Origin: Microglena sp. YARC
Taxonomy: Eukaryota > Chlorophyta > Chlorophyceae > Chlamydomonadales > Chlamydomonadaceae
Assembly: GCA_022414725.1 (NCBI GenBank)
Contig: CM039463.1
Coordinates: 75,778,970-75,842,969, forward strand
Length of the DNA: 64,000 nucleotides
Direction of reading: 5' to 3'
The notes beneath the pieces are model-generated. The model was not told the DNA's origin. It saw only the letters and a list, made by a program, of their open reading frames with translations, and ran no database searches. Numbering within the stretch: the first letter of the stretch is position 1; each line of letters opens with the position of its first letter. Of the stretch, positions 8,104-23,100 are shown in pieces. The position numbers and the translations under genes were made by a program.

Positions 8104-11100
8104 GTAACGATCACAGGCGTCAGATGTCACTTCTCTCGCTGATGAACTTGAATCTGCGGCCGCCCACAACTTGTCACCTGCCTAGGAGGAGCTGCTTCGA
8201 GAAAGCTTTTCTTCCTTCGGATCCGTGGAATATGCAAAGAGAATAAAGGACAAAGGAGTTGCGGTGCTCATATTATCACTTGCGCTTGGATGTCCGATTG
8301 CTAAATGCCCCCTATCTTGGCAACTCACTGATCGAGATTCGGCTGTTTCCCTTGATGTGCTGCTCGCTGCTTCCGCATGCTTCTACTAGTTGTGACTGCA
8401 TCCGTCTGGCCCATCTCGTGCTTCATGTTCTATTGCAAGCGCTGCATGTCTCTACCGGCCTATTGTTGCCGTGGCCACCTCCAGTTTCTCCCTCGTTTTC
8501 GCCTCCTTGATGGCGTTCTGCTTTGTGTCTTTCATCGTGTCTTCTATTTGTCGCTATCAATCGCCACTCCTCCACCTGACTTAGGAACCATGCACGCTCA
8601 TGTTCTGTACCTCAACCCATGTTCCACATCGTGCGCCTGTCCTCCTCTTGCTCAGTTGCGTACGTCAAAATGGACAAAGCCTCCTCTGCTGCTCTCGCGA
8701 TGGAGGCCTTGCACGAGACTGCCCTCAACAATGGTCGTGGGCCTAGGATCAGGGTTCTGTTGGCCGACCCTTCCTCGGCTGGGTAAGTGCGTCTCGTCGC
8801 TAGCTGCCTTGCTTCATGACAAACGTGCAATTGGATCAAGCCATGGTGGCCGTCTCGTTTTGTACTCGAATACGTCGGGTTGATGCAATGCTGAGCTGGA
8901 GGTTAGGTTGGTGGTAACTGGGCCTACTTCACAACCGCTTGTAACCTCACAAGCAGAACAAGCAGAATTAGATCTACCTGGGCTAGTGCTACCCTCTCTG
9001 GTGGCTGCACATTCATCAAGGATCCTCCTTGGACACTTAGTATGATCTTGCACCTCCTCCTCTGCCCTCCCTCTCCCTACACAGCCACTCAGGTCGTGAC
9101 GCCTTGCACGGACTCCTTCTAATGAAAATGGCAACTGTACAGCGGCTTACTCCATGTCCAGGAACCCAGTGGAGTTCATTAGCCCAAGAAGTTCCCTCCT
9201 CTTAGTCACCCACTTCCCTAGCCTCAGCTTTTATCAGCCCAGCCCAGCCTAGCTTAGCCTAACTTTCCTAGCTGCCGCTGATCTGAGTGTCAGCATAGCT
9301 TTTCTTTTCAGCCAGCAGCATCAGCTTCAAGGCAGATCCCCTTCCTTGCCACCCAGCCAAACCTAAAGCAACGTATTACTCCTGGAAGCTGACAGGATTG
9401 CCTTTCCAGCACTACTGAAACCTTGGGGCTGAGCCTAGTGCCTGGCTCAGGGAGCTGCCTAGAAGCTGCTGCTCGTAGCTGACAGGAAAAGCTTTGAGTG
9501 TCAGTGCATGTGATCGTAGCGTCAAGCCAGCTAGCTGCATCTTATTGTCAAGTCAGGCCATAGCTTACGCTCCAGATTGTGGCGATATCCACGATCACCT
9601 GCCCCGTCACTCAAAGCTTTTCCTGTCAGCTAAGAGCAGCAGCTTCTAGGCAGCTCCCCGAGCCAGCCACTGGCAGACAGACAGACAGACAGCGAGGCAG
9701 ACAGGCAGACAGCCAGAGACAGGCAGGCAGGCAGCCAGACAGTGATCCCGGCCGTAATCTAGCCAGATCATAAGCCAGCTAGCATCTACTCGGCCTCCTG
9801 TGCCCTTCCTCCACCTATCACCAACCTTGTCTGTGCCCTTCCCCTACCTGACCTCATGAATCTTCCTTTTGCCTGGACATCAGATCCATCCCGGCTGATG
9901 CAAGGCCAGGGAAGGTTTCACGACCCAGACAACACACCTCCCAGATCTTCCCTCTTCTTCGACACCTAGCACCCACCCTGTCTATGCCTTTCCTCACCTG
10001 TCTGACCTCCTGTTCTTGCTTTTGCCAGGACATCAAATCCATCCCGGCCGACACAGGGCCAGGGAAGGTTCCACGACCCAGACAACACACCTCCCAGATC
10101 TCGTCTCTTCTTCGTGGTACCCAAGCAAGCCGATCCTAATCTAATCGAGGTGTGCTTGGGATAGGTAGATCCGCCTGCATGTTGGTGCATGGGCCTAGGT
10201 GGCCTCTGCTTGCTGCTGTGCTTGCTCTAATTGCTGCTGTTGTTGTCCCGGGGATGGGGATGGTGCTGGTGCCTGGGAAGGGGCAGGTGCTGGAGCCTGC
10301 GTCCGCCATGCTAATCGAGGTATGCATGGCAGTGCTTTTATTTTCAGCAATAAGCAGCAGCTTATAGGCAGCTCCTCTGACTGGCTATTCAGCCAAAGCT
10401 GACGCAACCTAGTGTGTCTGGAAGCTGACAGAATTCACTATCCAGAACTATCAAAATCTTGGGCCTTAGCCTAGTGGCTGGTTCAGGGAGCTGCCTAGAA
10501 GCTGCTGCTCGTAGCTGAAGTGAAAATCTATGAGCCTTGGGATAGGTCGTTCATACATGTGGTGCGCTTTTGATGTGCTCAATTGTAATAAGACATATCA
10601 TGGATGTCTACCACCACGGTATGCAAGGGAAAGGTAGATCATGAATGTGGTGCGCTTTTGATGTGCTCGATTGTAGGAAGACATATCATGGACATCTTCC
10701 ACCACGGTATGCAAGGGAAAGGTAGATCATGAATGTGGTGCGCTTTTGATGTGCTCGATTGTAGGAAGACGAATCATGGTTGTCTACCACAAAAAACAGT
10801 TTAGCTGGGTAGCAGGCCCAGGAGAGCCGCCTGGATGCTGCTGCTTGTAGCGGGAAAGAAGATTTATGCTATCCACCCACCAATCCACCCGCCTACCTAC
10901 CCACCCACCAACTAGCAATCCACCCACCCATACATCCATCAAGAGCCCCTCGGCTGTAGCCATGTAACCAAGTTGAAGATCACCTGAGCAACTACCGGAA
11001 GGATGGTGCAGGGAGGAAGTATGTGAGGGGGGGTGTAAGGTGCTGGGTGGGGTATGCGATGGGGGTTGTAAGCTGCTGGGGGTGGGAGGGGGGATGTAAG

Positions 11101-14100
11101 CTGCTGGGGTGGGAGTGGGGCTGGATGGGATGGGGGGTTTAAGCTGCTGGGGGGTGGGAGGGGGATGTAAGCTGCTGGGGTGGGGGTGGGGCTGGGGCTG
11201 GATGGGAGGGGGGATGTAGGCTGCTGGGAGTGGAGGGGATTGAATGGAGGTGTGGTGTGTAGGATAACGATCCTCACATTCCCTAATCCGACACCACGTT
11301 TTCCGTCTGGGTGAAAAACATGATGAGGCAGGGTGATGAGGCAGGGTGATATCTGGATCTACTCTACCACAACCACCACCACCCTCTCCTCCTTATCCTC
11401 CCCCTTCCCCCTCCACATCATCCTCCCCCTCCTCCTCCTCCTCCTCCTCCTCCTCCAACACCATCCCCTCTTCCTCCACCAACGATACGATCCCCCTCAA
11501 TACCTGTCAATTCTCATCCAAACCTACCCAACCTAGCCCAACCAAACCCAGCAACCCAACACAACACAACACAACCCACATACCAATACAACCTATCCCA
11601 CCCAGCTCCCAACCCAGCCCAACCCAGCCCAACCCAACCCAACCCCGTCCACTCTACCTATATATGCAGAAGGAGTTGCGTGGATTTCCAGATGTGGTGT
11701 ACTGCAAGACAGATATACCTCAATGCCTGTAAATTCCCACCCAACCCAACCCAACCCAGCACAACTTAACCCCGTCCACTCAACCACCCAGCACAACTCA
11801 ACCAAACTCAGCCCAACCCAACCCAACCCAACCCAACCCAACCCTGTCCACTCTACCACGCAACCCAACCCAACCTATAACCAAACCCAACCCAGCACAA
11901 CCCAGCACTGTGTGACGCAAACCAGACACCCAACTCAACCCTGTCCACTGTACCCCCGACACCCATCCCAACCCCGTCCACTCTACCACCCAACCCAACC
12001 CAGCACAACGCAACCCTGTCCATTCTTCCTATATGTGCAGAATGAGTTGCGTAGATTTCCAGATGTGCAGTACTGCAAGACAGATATACCCCAATACCTG
12101 TAAATTCCCACCCAACCCAGCACAACTCAACCCCGTCCACTATTCCTAAATGTGCAGAATGAGTTGCGTAGATTTCCAGGTGTGCAGTACTGCAAGACAG
12201 ATATACCCCAATACCTGAAAATTCCCACCCAACCCAGCACAACTCAACCCCGTCCACTATTCCTATTTGTGCAGAATGAGTTGCGCAGATTTCCAGATGT
12301 GCAGTACTGCAAGACAGATATGGTTGCCACCAAGGGAATCGTCTACTTGAAGTTCGATAAAGCATCGTCTGCATTGTCTGCTTGTGAGGAGGTCAACCAG
12401 ACAGAAATGGTACGCTCCTCAGTGCATGTCTCACTGTGATGAATTTCTGCCCAATGCTTTGTTGGATGTTGTTCATTGCTTTCTCGGATATTTGATTTTA
12501 ATATGTATCCCGAATGGGGCTAGAAAGGGCATCCTCCTCCTTCAGCTAGATAAAGCATCTTCTGCCTTGTCTGCTTGTGAGTAAGTCAACCAGACAGAAA
12601 TGGTACGTTCCTCAGTGCATGTCTCACTGTGATGAATTTCTGCCCAATGCTTTGTTGGATGTTGTTCATTGCTTTCTCGGATACTTGATTTTAATATGTA
12701 TCCCGAATGGGGCTAGAAAGTGCATCATCCTCCTTCAGCTAGATAAAGTGTCTTCTACCTTGTCTGCTTGTGAGGAAGTCAACCAGACAGAAATGCTACG
12801 CTCCTCAGTGCATGTCGCACTGTGATGAATTGCTGCTCAATGCCCTGTTGGATGTTGTTCATTGCTTTCTCGGATAGTTGATTTTAATATGTATCCCGAA
12901 TGGGGCTAGAAAGTGCATCATCCTCCTGCAGCTCGATAAAGCATCTTCTGCCTTGTCTGCTTGTGAGTAAGTCAATCAGACAGAAATGGTACGCTCCTCA
13001 GTGCATGTCCCTTCCTGTGATGAATTGTTGTTCAATGCTTTGTTGGATCCTTGTTCATTGCTTTCTTGCTTTGTTGATTTAATATGCTTCCTGAACGGGG
13101 CTAGCAAGGGCATCGTCCTCATTCAGTTCTCTAGATCATCTGTTGCCCTGGCTCCTTTTGAAGAGATGAACGAGACAGAAGTGATGCTTCATCAGTGCAT
13201 GTTAGTTACTGTGATGAATCGCGCTTCATTGCTTTCTCGGATAGTTGATTTTAATATGTATCCCGAACGGGGCTAGAAAGGGCCTTCTCCTCCGTCAGCT
13301 CGATAAAGCATCTTCTGCCTTGTCTGATTGTGAGGAGGTCAACCAGACAGAAATGTTACGCTCCTCAGTGCATGGTTGTAACTGTGATGAATAGCTGTCC
13401 AATGCTTTGTTGGATCATTGATTTTAATGTACAGCCCGAATGGTGCTAGCAAGGGCAATATCCTCCTTAAGTTCTCTAGATCATCTTTTGCATAGGGTAC
13501 TTGTGAGGAGATGAACCAGACAGAAATGATTCTTCATCAGTGTGTGTTCATTGCCCTGTTGGATCGTACATTCTGATGTGTACCCCGAATGGGGCTAGAA
13601 AGGGTACTGTCTTTCTTCAGTTCTCTTTCTCTACAATCCCTTCTACATTCCCTTCTAGAATGTATTACAGATCTGTGGTTTCAAAGTGAAGCGCACGTTG
13701 GCTACGCCCAGGCAGCCCTTCTAAGATTCCTTCTATAATCCCTTCTAACGTATTCCAGATAACATGACTCTTCTACAATCCCCTCTACAATCTATGCCAG
13801 ATCTGCGGATTCAAATTGAAGTGCTACGCCCAGGCAGCCCTTCTACAATCCCTTCTATAATATATGCCAGATAACATGACTCTTCTATTATCCCTTCTAC
13901 AATATATTCCAGATCTGTGGATTCAAAGTGAAGCGCACGTTGGCTACGGCCGGACAGCCCTTCTACGATCCCTTCTTTAATCCCTTCTATAATATATTCC
14001 AGATAACATGACTCTTCTACAATCCCCTCTACAATCTATGCCAGATCTGCGGATTCAAATTGAAGTGCTACGCCCAGGCAGCCCTTCTATAATCCCTTCT

Positions 14101-17100
14101 ATAATATATTCCAGATAACATGTCTCTTCTATTATCCCTTCTACAATATATTCCAGATCTGTGGATTCAAAGTGAAGCGCACGTTGGCTACGGCCGGACA
14201 GCCCTTCTACGATCCCTTCTATAATCCCTTCTATAATATATTCCAGATAACATGACTCTTCTACAATCCCCTATACAATCTATGCCAGATCTGCGGATTC
14301 AAATTGAAGTGCTACGCCCAGGCAGCCCTTCTATAATCCCTTCTATAATATATTCCAGATAACATGACTCTTCTATTATCCCTTCTACAATATATTCCAG
14401 ATCTGTGGATTCAAAGTGAAGCGCACTTTGGCTACGGCCGGACAGCCCTTCTACGATCCCTTCTTTAATCCCTTCTATAATATATTCCAGATAACATGAC
14501 TCTTCTACAATCCCCCATAGAATCTATGCCAGATCTGCGGATTCAAATTTAAGTGCTACGCCCAGGCAGCCCTTCTATAATCCCTTCTATAATATATTCC
14601 AGATAACATGACACTTCTATTATCCCTTCTACAATATATTCCAGATCTGTGGATTCAAAGTGAAGCGCACGTTGGCTACGGCCGGACAGCCCTTCTACGA
14701 TCCCTTCTATAATCCCTTCTATAATATATTCCAGATAACATGACTCTTCTTTATTCCCTTGTACAATCTATGCTAGATCTGCGGATTCAAATTGAAGTGC
14801 TCCGCCCAGGGAGCCCTTCTACAATCCTTTTTACAATCTATTCCAGATAACACGACTTTCTATAATCCCTTTTATAAAGTATATTCCAGATCTGTGGATT
14901 CAAAGTGCATGTTGGCTACGCCCAGACATCCCTTCTACGATCCCTTTTATAATCTATCCCAAATAACATGACTCTTTCCTGACTTCTATAATCTATTCCA
15001 TATCTGTGGATTCTAAGTGAAGTGCATGTTGGCTACGCCCAGACATCCCTTCTATAATCCCTCATCCAATCCCTTCTATAATCTATTCCAAATCAGCGGA
15101 TTCAAATTGAAGTGCTATGCCCAGGGAGCCCTTAAACAATCCCTTATAGAATTCCTTCCATATTGTATTCCAGATAACATGACCCTTCTATTATCTCTTT
15201 TACAATATATTCCAGATCTGTGGATTCAAAGTGAAGTGTATGCTGGCTATGCCCAGTCATCCCTTCTACAATCCTTTCTACAATATATTCCAGATAACAC
15301 GACTCTTCTATAATCCCTTCTTTAATATATTCCACATCTGTGGATTCAAAGTAAAGTGCGTGTTGGCTACGCCCAGTTATCCCTTCTGTAATCCCTTCTA
15401 CAATATATTCCAGATAACAAGACTTTCTATAATCCCTTCTTTAATATATTCCAGATCTGTGGATTCAAAGTAAAGTGCGTGTTGGCTACGCCCAGTTATC
15501 CCTTCTGTAATCCCTTCTACAATATATTCCAGATAACACGACTTTCTATAATCCCTTCTTTAATATATTCCAGATCTGTGGATTCAAAGTAAAGTGCGTG
15601 TTGGCTACGCCCAGTTATCCCTTCTGTAATCCCTTCTACAATATATTCCAGATAACACGACTTTCTATAATCCCTTCTTTAATATATTCCAGATCTGTGG
15701 ATTCAAAGTAAAGTGCGTGTTGGCTACGCCCAGTTATCCCTTCTGTAATCCCTTCTACAATATATTCCAGATAACACGACTTTCTATAATCCCTTCTTTA
15801 ATATATTCCAGATCTGTGGATTCAAATTGAAGTGCATGTTGGCTACGTCCAGGCATCCCTTATATAATCCCTTATATAATATATCCCATAAATATGACTC
15901 TTCTCTGACTTCTATAATGTGTTCCAGATCTGTGGATTCAAAGTGAAGTGCATGTTGGCTACGCCCAGGGAGCCCCGCCCTGAAGTTTCCCCCGAGCCTG
16001 TGAGTCCCATGCAGGTGAGCCACTACGCACATGGGCTTTTCTTGTCGGCTTTTCTTAGCAGCTTCTAGGCAGATCCTTGATGGAAAGAACGCTGATGTAG
16101 ACTAAACTGTAGGGTAGAATGGAAATTTAAAAAGCCAAGAGTGCAGTAGTGCTGGAAAATGTGCACTAGAGTGCGTCAGGTTTGGTTGAATAGCCAGTCA
16201 AGGGAGCTGCTTAGATGTTGCTGCCTAGAAGGGAGCTGCCTAGAAGCTACTGTTCGTAGCTGAATAGCCAGGCAAGGGAGCTGCGCAGATGTCGCTGCCT
16301 ATAAGGGAGCTGCCTAGAAGCTACTGCTTGTAGCTGAATAGCCCGTTCAGAGAGCTGCGTGGATGTTGCTGCCTAGAAGGGAGCTGCCGAGAAGCTACTG
16401 CTCTTAGCTGAGCAGCCAGTCGAGGGAGCTGCTTAGATGTTGCTGCCTAGAAACTACTGCTTGTAGCTGAATAGCCCGTTGAGGGAGCTGCTTAGATGTT
16501 ACTACCTAGAAGGGAGCTGTCTAGAAGATACTGCTCTTAGCTGAACAGCCAGTCGAGGGAGCTGCTTAGATGTTGCTGCCTAGAAGGGAGCTGCCTAGAA
16601 ACTTCTGCTCGTACCTGAAAACGATGTTACACATTCCTGCCGTGAAACAAGCAAGGGGGATATATAGATGGATGTAATGAATGGGTAAATAGATGGATGG
16701 ATGTATACATGGAAAGGATGGATGGACAGACAGACAGACTCCCACCTACTCCTACCTACTCCCACCTTCAATTTTTATGTGTTACTACTCCCACCTACCT
16801 GCTCACTTTTCTAGACAACCACTCCCACCTACTCCCTTTTCTGGACAACTACTCCCACCCACTCCCTTTTCTAGATAACTTCTCCCACTCACTCCCTTTT
16901 CTGGACAACTACTCCCACCCACTCCCTTTTCTAGATAACTTCTCCCACTCACTCCCTTTTCTGGACAACTACTCCCACCCACTCCCTTTTCTAGATAACT
17001 TCTCCCACCTACTCCCTTTTCTGGACAACTACTCCCACCAACTCCCTTTTCTAGATAACTTCTCCCACTCACTCCCTTTTCTGGACAACTACTCCCACCT

Positions 17101-20100
17101 ACTCCCTTTTCTAGACAACTACTCCCACCAACTCCCCTTTCTAGGAAACTTCTCCCATCTCCTCCTCCCTCGGCAAGAAAACTACTACCTCCTCCCACCT
17201 GCTCACTTCTCTAGAAAATAACTCCCGATTCCTCCCATCTGCTCACTTGTCTAGAGAAATACTCCCTTTTCTATAGATTTACTACCACCTCCTCCCACCA
17301 GCTCGCTTGTCTAGAAAACTACTGCCACCTCCTCCCACCAGCTCGCTTGTCTAGAAAACTACTGCCACCTCCTCCCACCAGCTCACTTGTCTAGAAAACT
17401 ACTGCCACCTCCTCCCACCAGCTCACTTGTCTAGAAAATGACTCCCACCTACTCCCACCTACTCCTACCTGCTCACTTTTCTAGACGACTACTCCCACCT
17501 ACTCACTTGTCTAGAAAACTACTGCCACCTCCTCCCACCAGCTCACTTGTCTAGAAAACTACTGCCACCTCCTCCCACCAGCTCACTTGTCTAGAAAATG
17601 ACTCCCACCTACTCCCACCTACTCCTACCTGCTCACTTTTCTAGACGACTACTCCCACCTACTCACTTGTCTAGAAAACGACCCCCATCTCTTCCTGCCT
17701 GCTCACTTTTCTAGAAAACGACTCCCACCTACTCCCACCTACTTCTACCTGCTCACTTTTCTAGACTGCTACTCCCACCTACTCACTTGTCTAGAAACTA
17801 CCCCACCTGCTCACTAGTCTACAAAAAGACCTCAATCTCCTCCTGCCTACCCCCTTCTCTAGAAAACTCCTGCCACCTCCTCCTACCTGCTCATTTGTCT
17901 AGAAAACGACTCTCATCCCCTCCTGCCTACCCCCCTGTAGCTGTTTTGAAGGTAAACACAAGAGTGTGTACCAACTGAAGAACAGGTCCTGTCCAAGTAC
18001 AGTCGATCTTACCTAGTCTCATACCTACCCCCCCGTAGCTATCGCACCCTGCCCCTCCCTAACTCACGCCCACCCACCCAAACCCACCCCACCCACCCTC
18101 CTGTAGCTATCGCAGCCTACCCCACCCTACCTCACGCCCACTCACCCACCCACCCTCCTGCACCCACCCCACCCACCCCTCTGTAGCTGTCGCAGCCTGC
18201 TCGATTGGAAGCAAGCCAGTTGAACTCAGAGGCGCTCAAGGTGATCAATGAGTTGATGCAACAGGGAGTTTCACACCAAATCATCGCAAGTGTGGTGCAG
18301 TCAGGGGGGTTAAGCCCGTCCCATAACAACTTCAACTCTCCCAATCAGTTTCAGAACAGGGTAAGATAATATCTGTATTATCATTGTTTATGTGTGTTGG
18401 TCCCATACCAAGTTATCGCAAGCTTGGCCCAGTCCGGGGGGTTAAGCCCGTCCCAAGACAACTTTAATTCTCCCAATCAGTTCCAGAACAGGGTAAGAGA
18501 TTGTATTCTTTATTGTGTCGGACTCATACCAAATCAATGCAAGTGTGGTACATTCCGGGGGGTCAGCCCGACCCAAGACAACTTCAATTCTCCCAATCAG
18601 TACCAGAACAGGGTGGGAGGATCTATTTATTATCCATTCGTTTATTTATTATCCTTTTGTTGATTTATTATCTATTTATTATCCATTCATTTATTCATTA
18701 TCTATTTAATTATTGTTTTGTCAGTCCGATTACAAAGCCACACCAACCTTAGCCTAGTCCCAAACCAAGTCCAACTCTCATTCACGGCATTCAAGGCTTT
18801 CAAGGCATTTGTTTATTCAATATCTAATATCATCCATTTGTTTATTCATTATCCATTGTTTATTTATTATCTATTTCATTATTGTTTTGTCAGTCCCATT
18901 CAAAGCCGCAGCAACCTAAGCCCTGTCCCAAAACTAGTACAACCCTCAGTCAAGGAATTCAAGGCATTCGTTTATTAAATACATATTTATTATCCATTTG
19001 TTTATTTATTATATATTTAATTATTATTTGTCCTGTCCCATTCAAAGCCACGGCAACCTTAGCGCTGTCCCATAATAAGTGCAACTCTCATTCAAGGCAT
19101 TCGTTTAATTAATATATATTTATTGTCCATTTTGTATTCATTATATATTTAATTGTTATTTGTCTAGTCCCATGCAAAGCCGCAGCAACTAGCGCAGTCC
19201 CATTACAAGTACAACCCTCAGTCAAGGAATTCAAGGCATTTGTTTATTAAATACATATTTATTATCCATTTGTTTATTTATTATATATTTAATTATTATT
19301 TGTCCTGTCCCATTCAAAGCCACGGCAACCTTAGCGCAGTCCCATTACAAGTTCAACTCTCTTCTAAGGCAATCAAGCATGGCTTTTTCCACGCTATATA
19401 GCGATTGCTAGTTTTGACCCCGTTTTGGCGGAATTGTCGCTGTAAAGATGTAAAATAGAGCTTTGCCCTAAAAAGCTGAAAAAGGCTATAAAAGCTAGGT
19501 AATGATAAAAGGCTATATACATGTAAAAGGCTGTAAAAGCTATAAAAACACTAAAACGCTGCACCTGGAGAGAGCGGAACCATAAAGCTAAGAAAGCACC
19601 TTTCAGATTTGAAAAAAAACTGCAATCAAGGTATTCAAGGCAATGTAAGCAAGAAATTATAATCCAAGCATCAATAAAACAATCGGTCACAAAAAGCACC
19701 ACAGCGAACATGAGTTGTTTCCGCTACCTATTCTGATCGCTACCCGAGACCCCGTTTTGGCCGAAATGTTCACCAACTGAGACCACCATACCCCCCCAGC
19801 TCTCGGGGGGCGCTGCGCCCTGAAATCCGGGCGACCCTGTCCCTGGAGGAGGCCCAAACCCATGAAGCTACAAGATTACCCACTTTCTGAACTGCAAGCA
19901 AAACTCTGGTAATAAGGTCATGATAACGCCTGGTGGTGTTAAGGGAGCCCGTCGTACGCGGGTGGGGAGCGGTCTCCTACCTCAACTGGACAAGCTACCA
20001 TCGCGGTTGACGACGACCTGCAACGCCAAGAGCGACCGAAGGGGAAATCGAACCCCCGACTCTTCATTCTTTAGCGATCTGGTCTACCACTAAAAACTCT

Positions 20101-23100
20101 GGTACGAGTCTTATGATCAGGCCCATTCCAAGTCCATAAAAATCATGAAAAAGTATGGAACTTGATTGCTGGATTAGTAAATCTTAGATACCAAGAATCA
20201 CAGCAACCTGCCATTCCTCAAAATGTACAACATTCATTTGTATAGACCGGCATATCATATGATGACCAAAGGCGAGAATGATATCGTTTGTTTTCATTCA
20301 AATTGCATCATATGATTTTGTATATAAATGTTAACTTAAGCCTAGGCACATTGCCGGCATCATATGATATCATATCATACGATGCAATCTGATATGGAAT
20401 CATATGATGACACGATATCATATTAAAATAAAATGAATGCGGCACGTAGTAAGCAAAATAAAACTCATCAGCACGCCTTTTGCCGTTCCCTTTTCATGTG
20501 CAACTTGCGACATTCGTGTTTTCCTAACAGAGCACATTTCCCACTTTGCCGCAGATGCTTGGTATGAGCAACACACACAGCATGCCATCCTCTCCTTACA
20601 TGGGTGAGTTCCTACCCAGTGATCGTTTCAGGTTTAAGATGTGCTTTTCAGCTTTAGGTTTGGCTGACCAGCCAATCAGGGGTGCTACCTGGAGAACTGC
20701 CTAGAAGCTGCTTGCCGTAGCCAAAAAGAAAGGCATTGGTATGAGCAACACACACAGCATGCCATCCTCTCCCCTTACTTGGGTGAGTTCCTACCCAGTG
20801 ATCGTTACAGTTATAGGTTTGGCTGGGCAGCTGGTCAGAGAAGCTGCCTAGAAGCTGGTATTCGTAGTGGAAAAGAAATGCATTGGTATGAGTGACACAC
20901 AGCATGCCCTGCTCCCCTTGGGTGAGTTCCTACCTATTGATCGTTTCAGCTTTAGTGTGCACCTGGTTGCGTTAGGTCTGGCTGGACAGCCAGTCAGAGG
21001 TGCTGCCTAGAAGCCGGTATTCGTAGCTGAAAAGAAAAGTATAGGTATGAGTAACACACACAGCATGCCTTCCTCTTTCCTTACTTAGATGAGTTCCTAC
21101 CTAATTATCGTTTCAGCTTTAGGGTGCACTAGGTAGTGTTAGTTGGCTGAACAGCCAGTCAGAGGACCTGCCTAGAAGTTGGTTCTCGTAGTTGAAAAGA
21201 AAGGCATTGGTATGAGTAACACTCACAGCATGCCTTCCTCTCTCCTTACTTGAGTGAGTTCCTACCTAATGATCGATTCAGCTTTAGTGTGCACTAGGTT
21301 GCGTTAGGACTGGCTGGACAGCCAGTCAGAGGATCTGCCTACAAGCTGGTATTCGTAGCTGAAAAGAAAAGTATAGGTATGAGTAACACACACAGCATGC
21401 CTTCCTCTTTCCTTACTTAGGTGAGTTCCTACCTATTGATCAATTCAGCTTTATTGTGCACTAGGTTGTTTTAGGTTTGGCTGGACAGCCGGATAGGGAA
21501 GCTGCCTAGTAGCTGCTCCTCGTAGCCGGAAAGAGAGACATTGGTATAAGTAACACACACAGCATGCCATCCTCCCCTTACTTGGGTGAGTTCCTACCTA
21601 GTGATCGTTTCAGCTGTAGGATGTGTTTTCCAGCTTTAGGTTTGGCTGACCAGCCAGTCAGGGGTGCTGCCTGGGAAAGTGCTTGGAAGCTGATACTCGT
21701 AGCCGAAAAGAAAGGCATTGTTATGTGTAAAACACTTAGAATGCCTTCCTCCCCTTACTTGGGTGAGTTCCTACATAGTGATCATTTCAGCTTTAGGTAT
21801 GGCTGAGCAGCCAGTCAGGGGTGCTGCATGTGGAGCTGCCTAGAAGCTGCTCGCCGTAGCCAAAAAGAAAGGCATTGGTATAAGTAAACTACACAGCCTC
21901 TGTCCTTACTTGGGTGAGTTCCGACCTAGTGATCGTTTCAGCTTTAGGTTTGGCTGACCAGCCAGTCAAGAGAGCTGCCTGGGAAAATGCCTAGTAGCTG
22001 GTACTCATAGCTGAAAAGAAAGGCATTGGTATGAGCATCACATACAGCATGCCATCCTCTCTCCTTACTTGGGTGAGTTCCTACCTATTGATCGATTCAG
22101 CTTTATTGTGCACTAGGTAGTGTTAGGTTTGGCTGGTCAGCCAGTCAGGGGTGCTGCCTAGAAGCCGGTATTCGTAGCCAAAAACAAAGGCATTGGTATG
22201 AGCAACACACACTGCATGCCTTCCTCTCTCCTTTGGTGAGTTGCTACCTTGTGATCGATTCAGCTTTAGGGTGCACAAGGTTGCGTTAGGTTTGGCTGAA
22301 CAGCCAGTCAGGGGTGCTGCCCGGGGAGCTGTCTAGAAGCTGCTCCTCGTTGCAGAAAGGAAGGCATTGGTATGTGTAACACACACAGCACGCCATGCTC
22401 CCCGTACTCGGCTAAGTTCCTGCTTGCTACGGATGTAGACATTTTTTTGTCTTGTGGGAAGTAAATTGAGGGACTCGGTGCGACCCAAGTGCTAGGCGCT
22501 GCCCCCAGAACCCTGCAGAGCGCCAAGTGCGTAGCCCGGGGTAGCCCGGGGGGGCAGTTCTGACTACTTTACCCAGACCCCGTGCATCACCATGCAGCGA
22601 TGTTGTGAAAAGAAAATCTCTGGTTGAAGGCCATCTCTGCTCCACAACTCCTCACTATCTCTCCTCACCATCTTTCCTCACCACCACTCCTCACTACCAC
22701 TCCTCACTACCACTCCTCACCATCTCTCCTCACCATCTGTCCCCCCCCTCTGTTCCTCGGATCAGGTTCTTCAGCGTCGCCAGATCCAAACCGCGGCTCG
22801 CCCCCACCCTTCGAGGTGCTTTGCACGAAGCGCTTGTATGTGGTGGTCAACAAGGCAGTTACCAGCGACGAGATCTCCAGGCTGTTCAAGAGGTACCCTG
22901 GAATGGAGTTCTGCGATTTGAAGAAGGACGACAATACTGGAAAGTCCAAGGTGAGTTTGCATCATTTTTTCTTTGTTTTTTGTCTTTTCGTCCAAGGTGA
23001 GGTTGGTATTGTTGGTCATTTTTTGTTCCAAGGTGGAGCTGGATCAATTTTTTTTCTTTTTTTGTCCAAGGGGAGGTTGGTATTTTTTGTCCTTTTTCGG

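Noticed and set aside
19912..20092. tRNA gene on the minus strand
   Set aside because: A and B boxes are present but the acceptor stem does not pair, there is no clear anticodon arm, and three dispersed copies with target duplications indicate a SINE.
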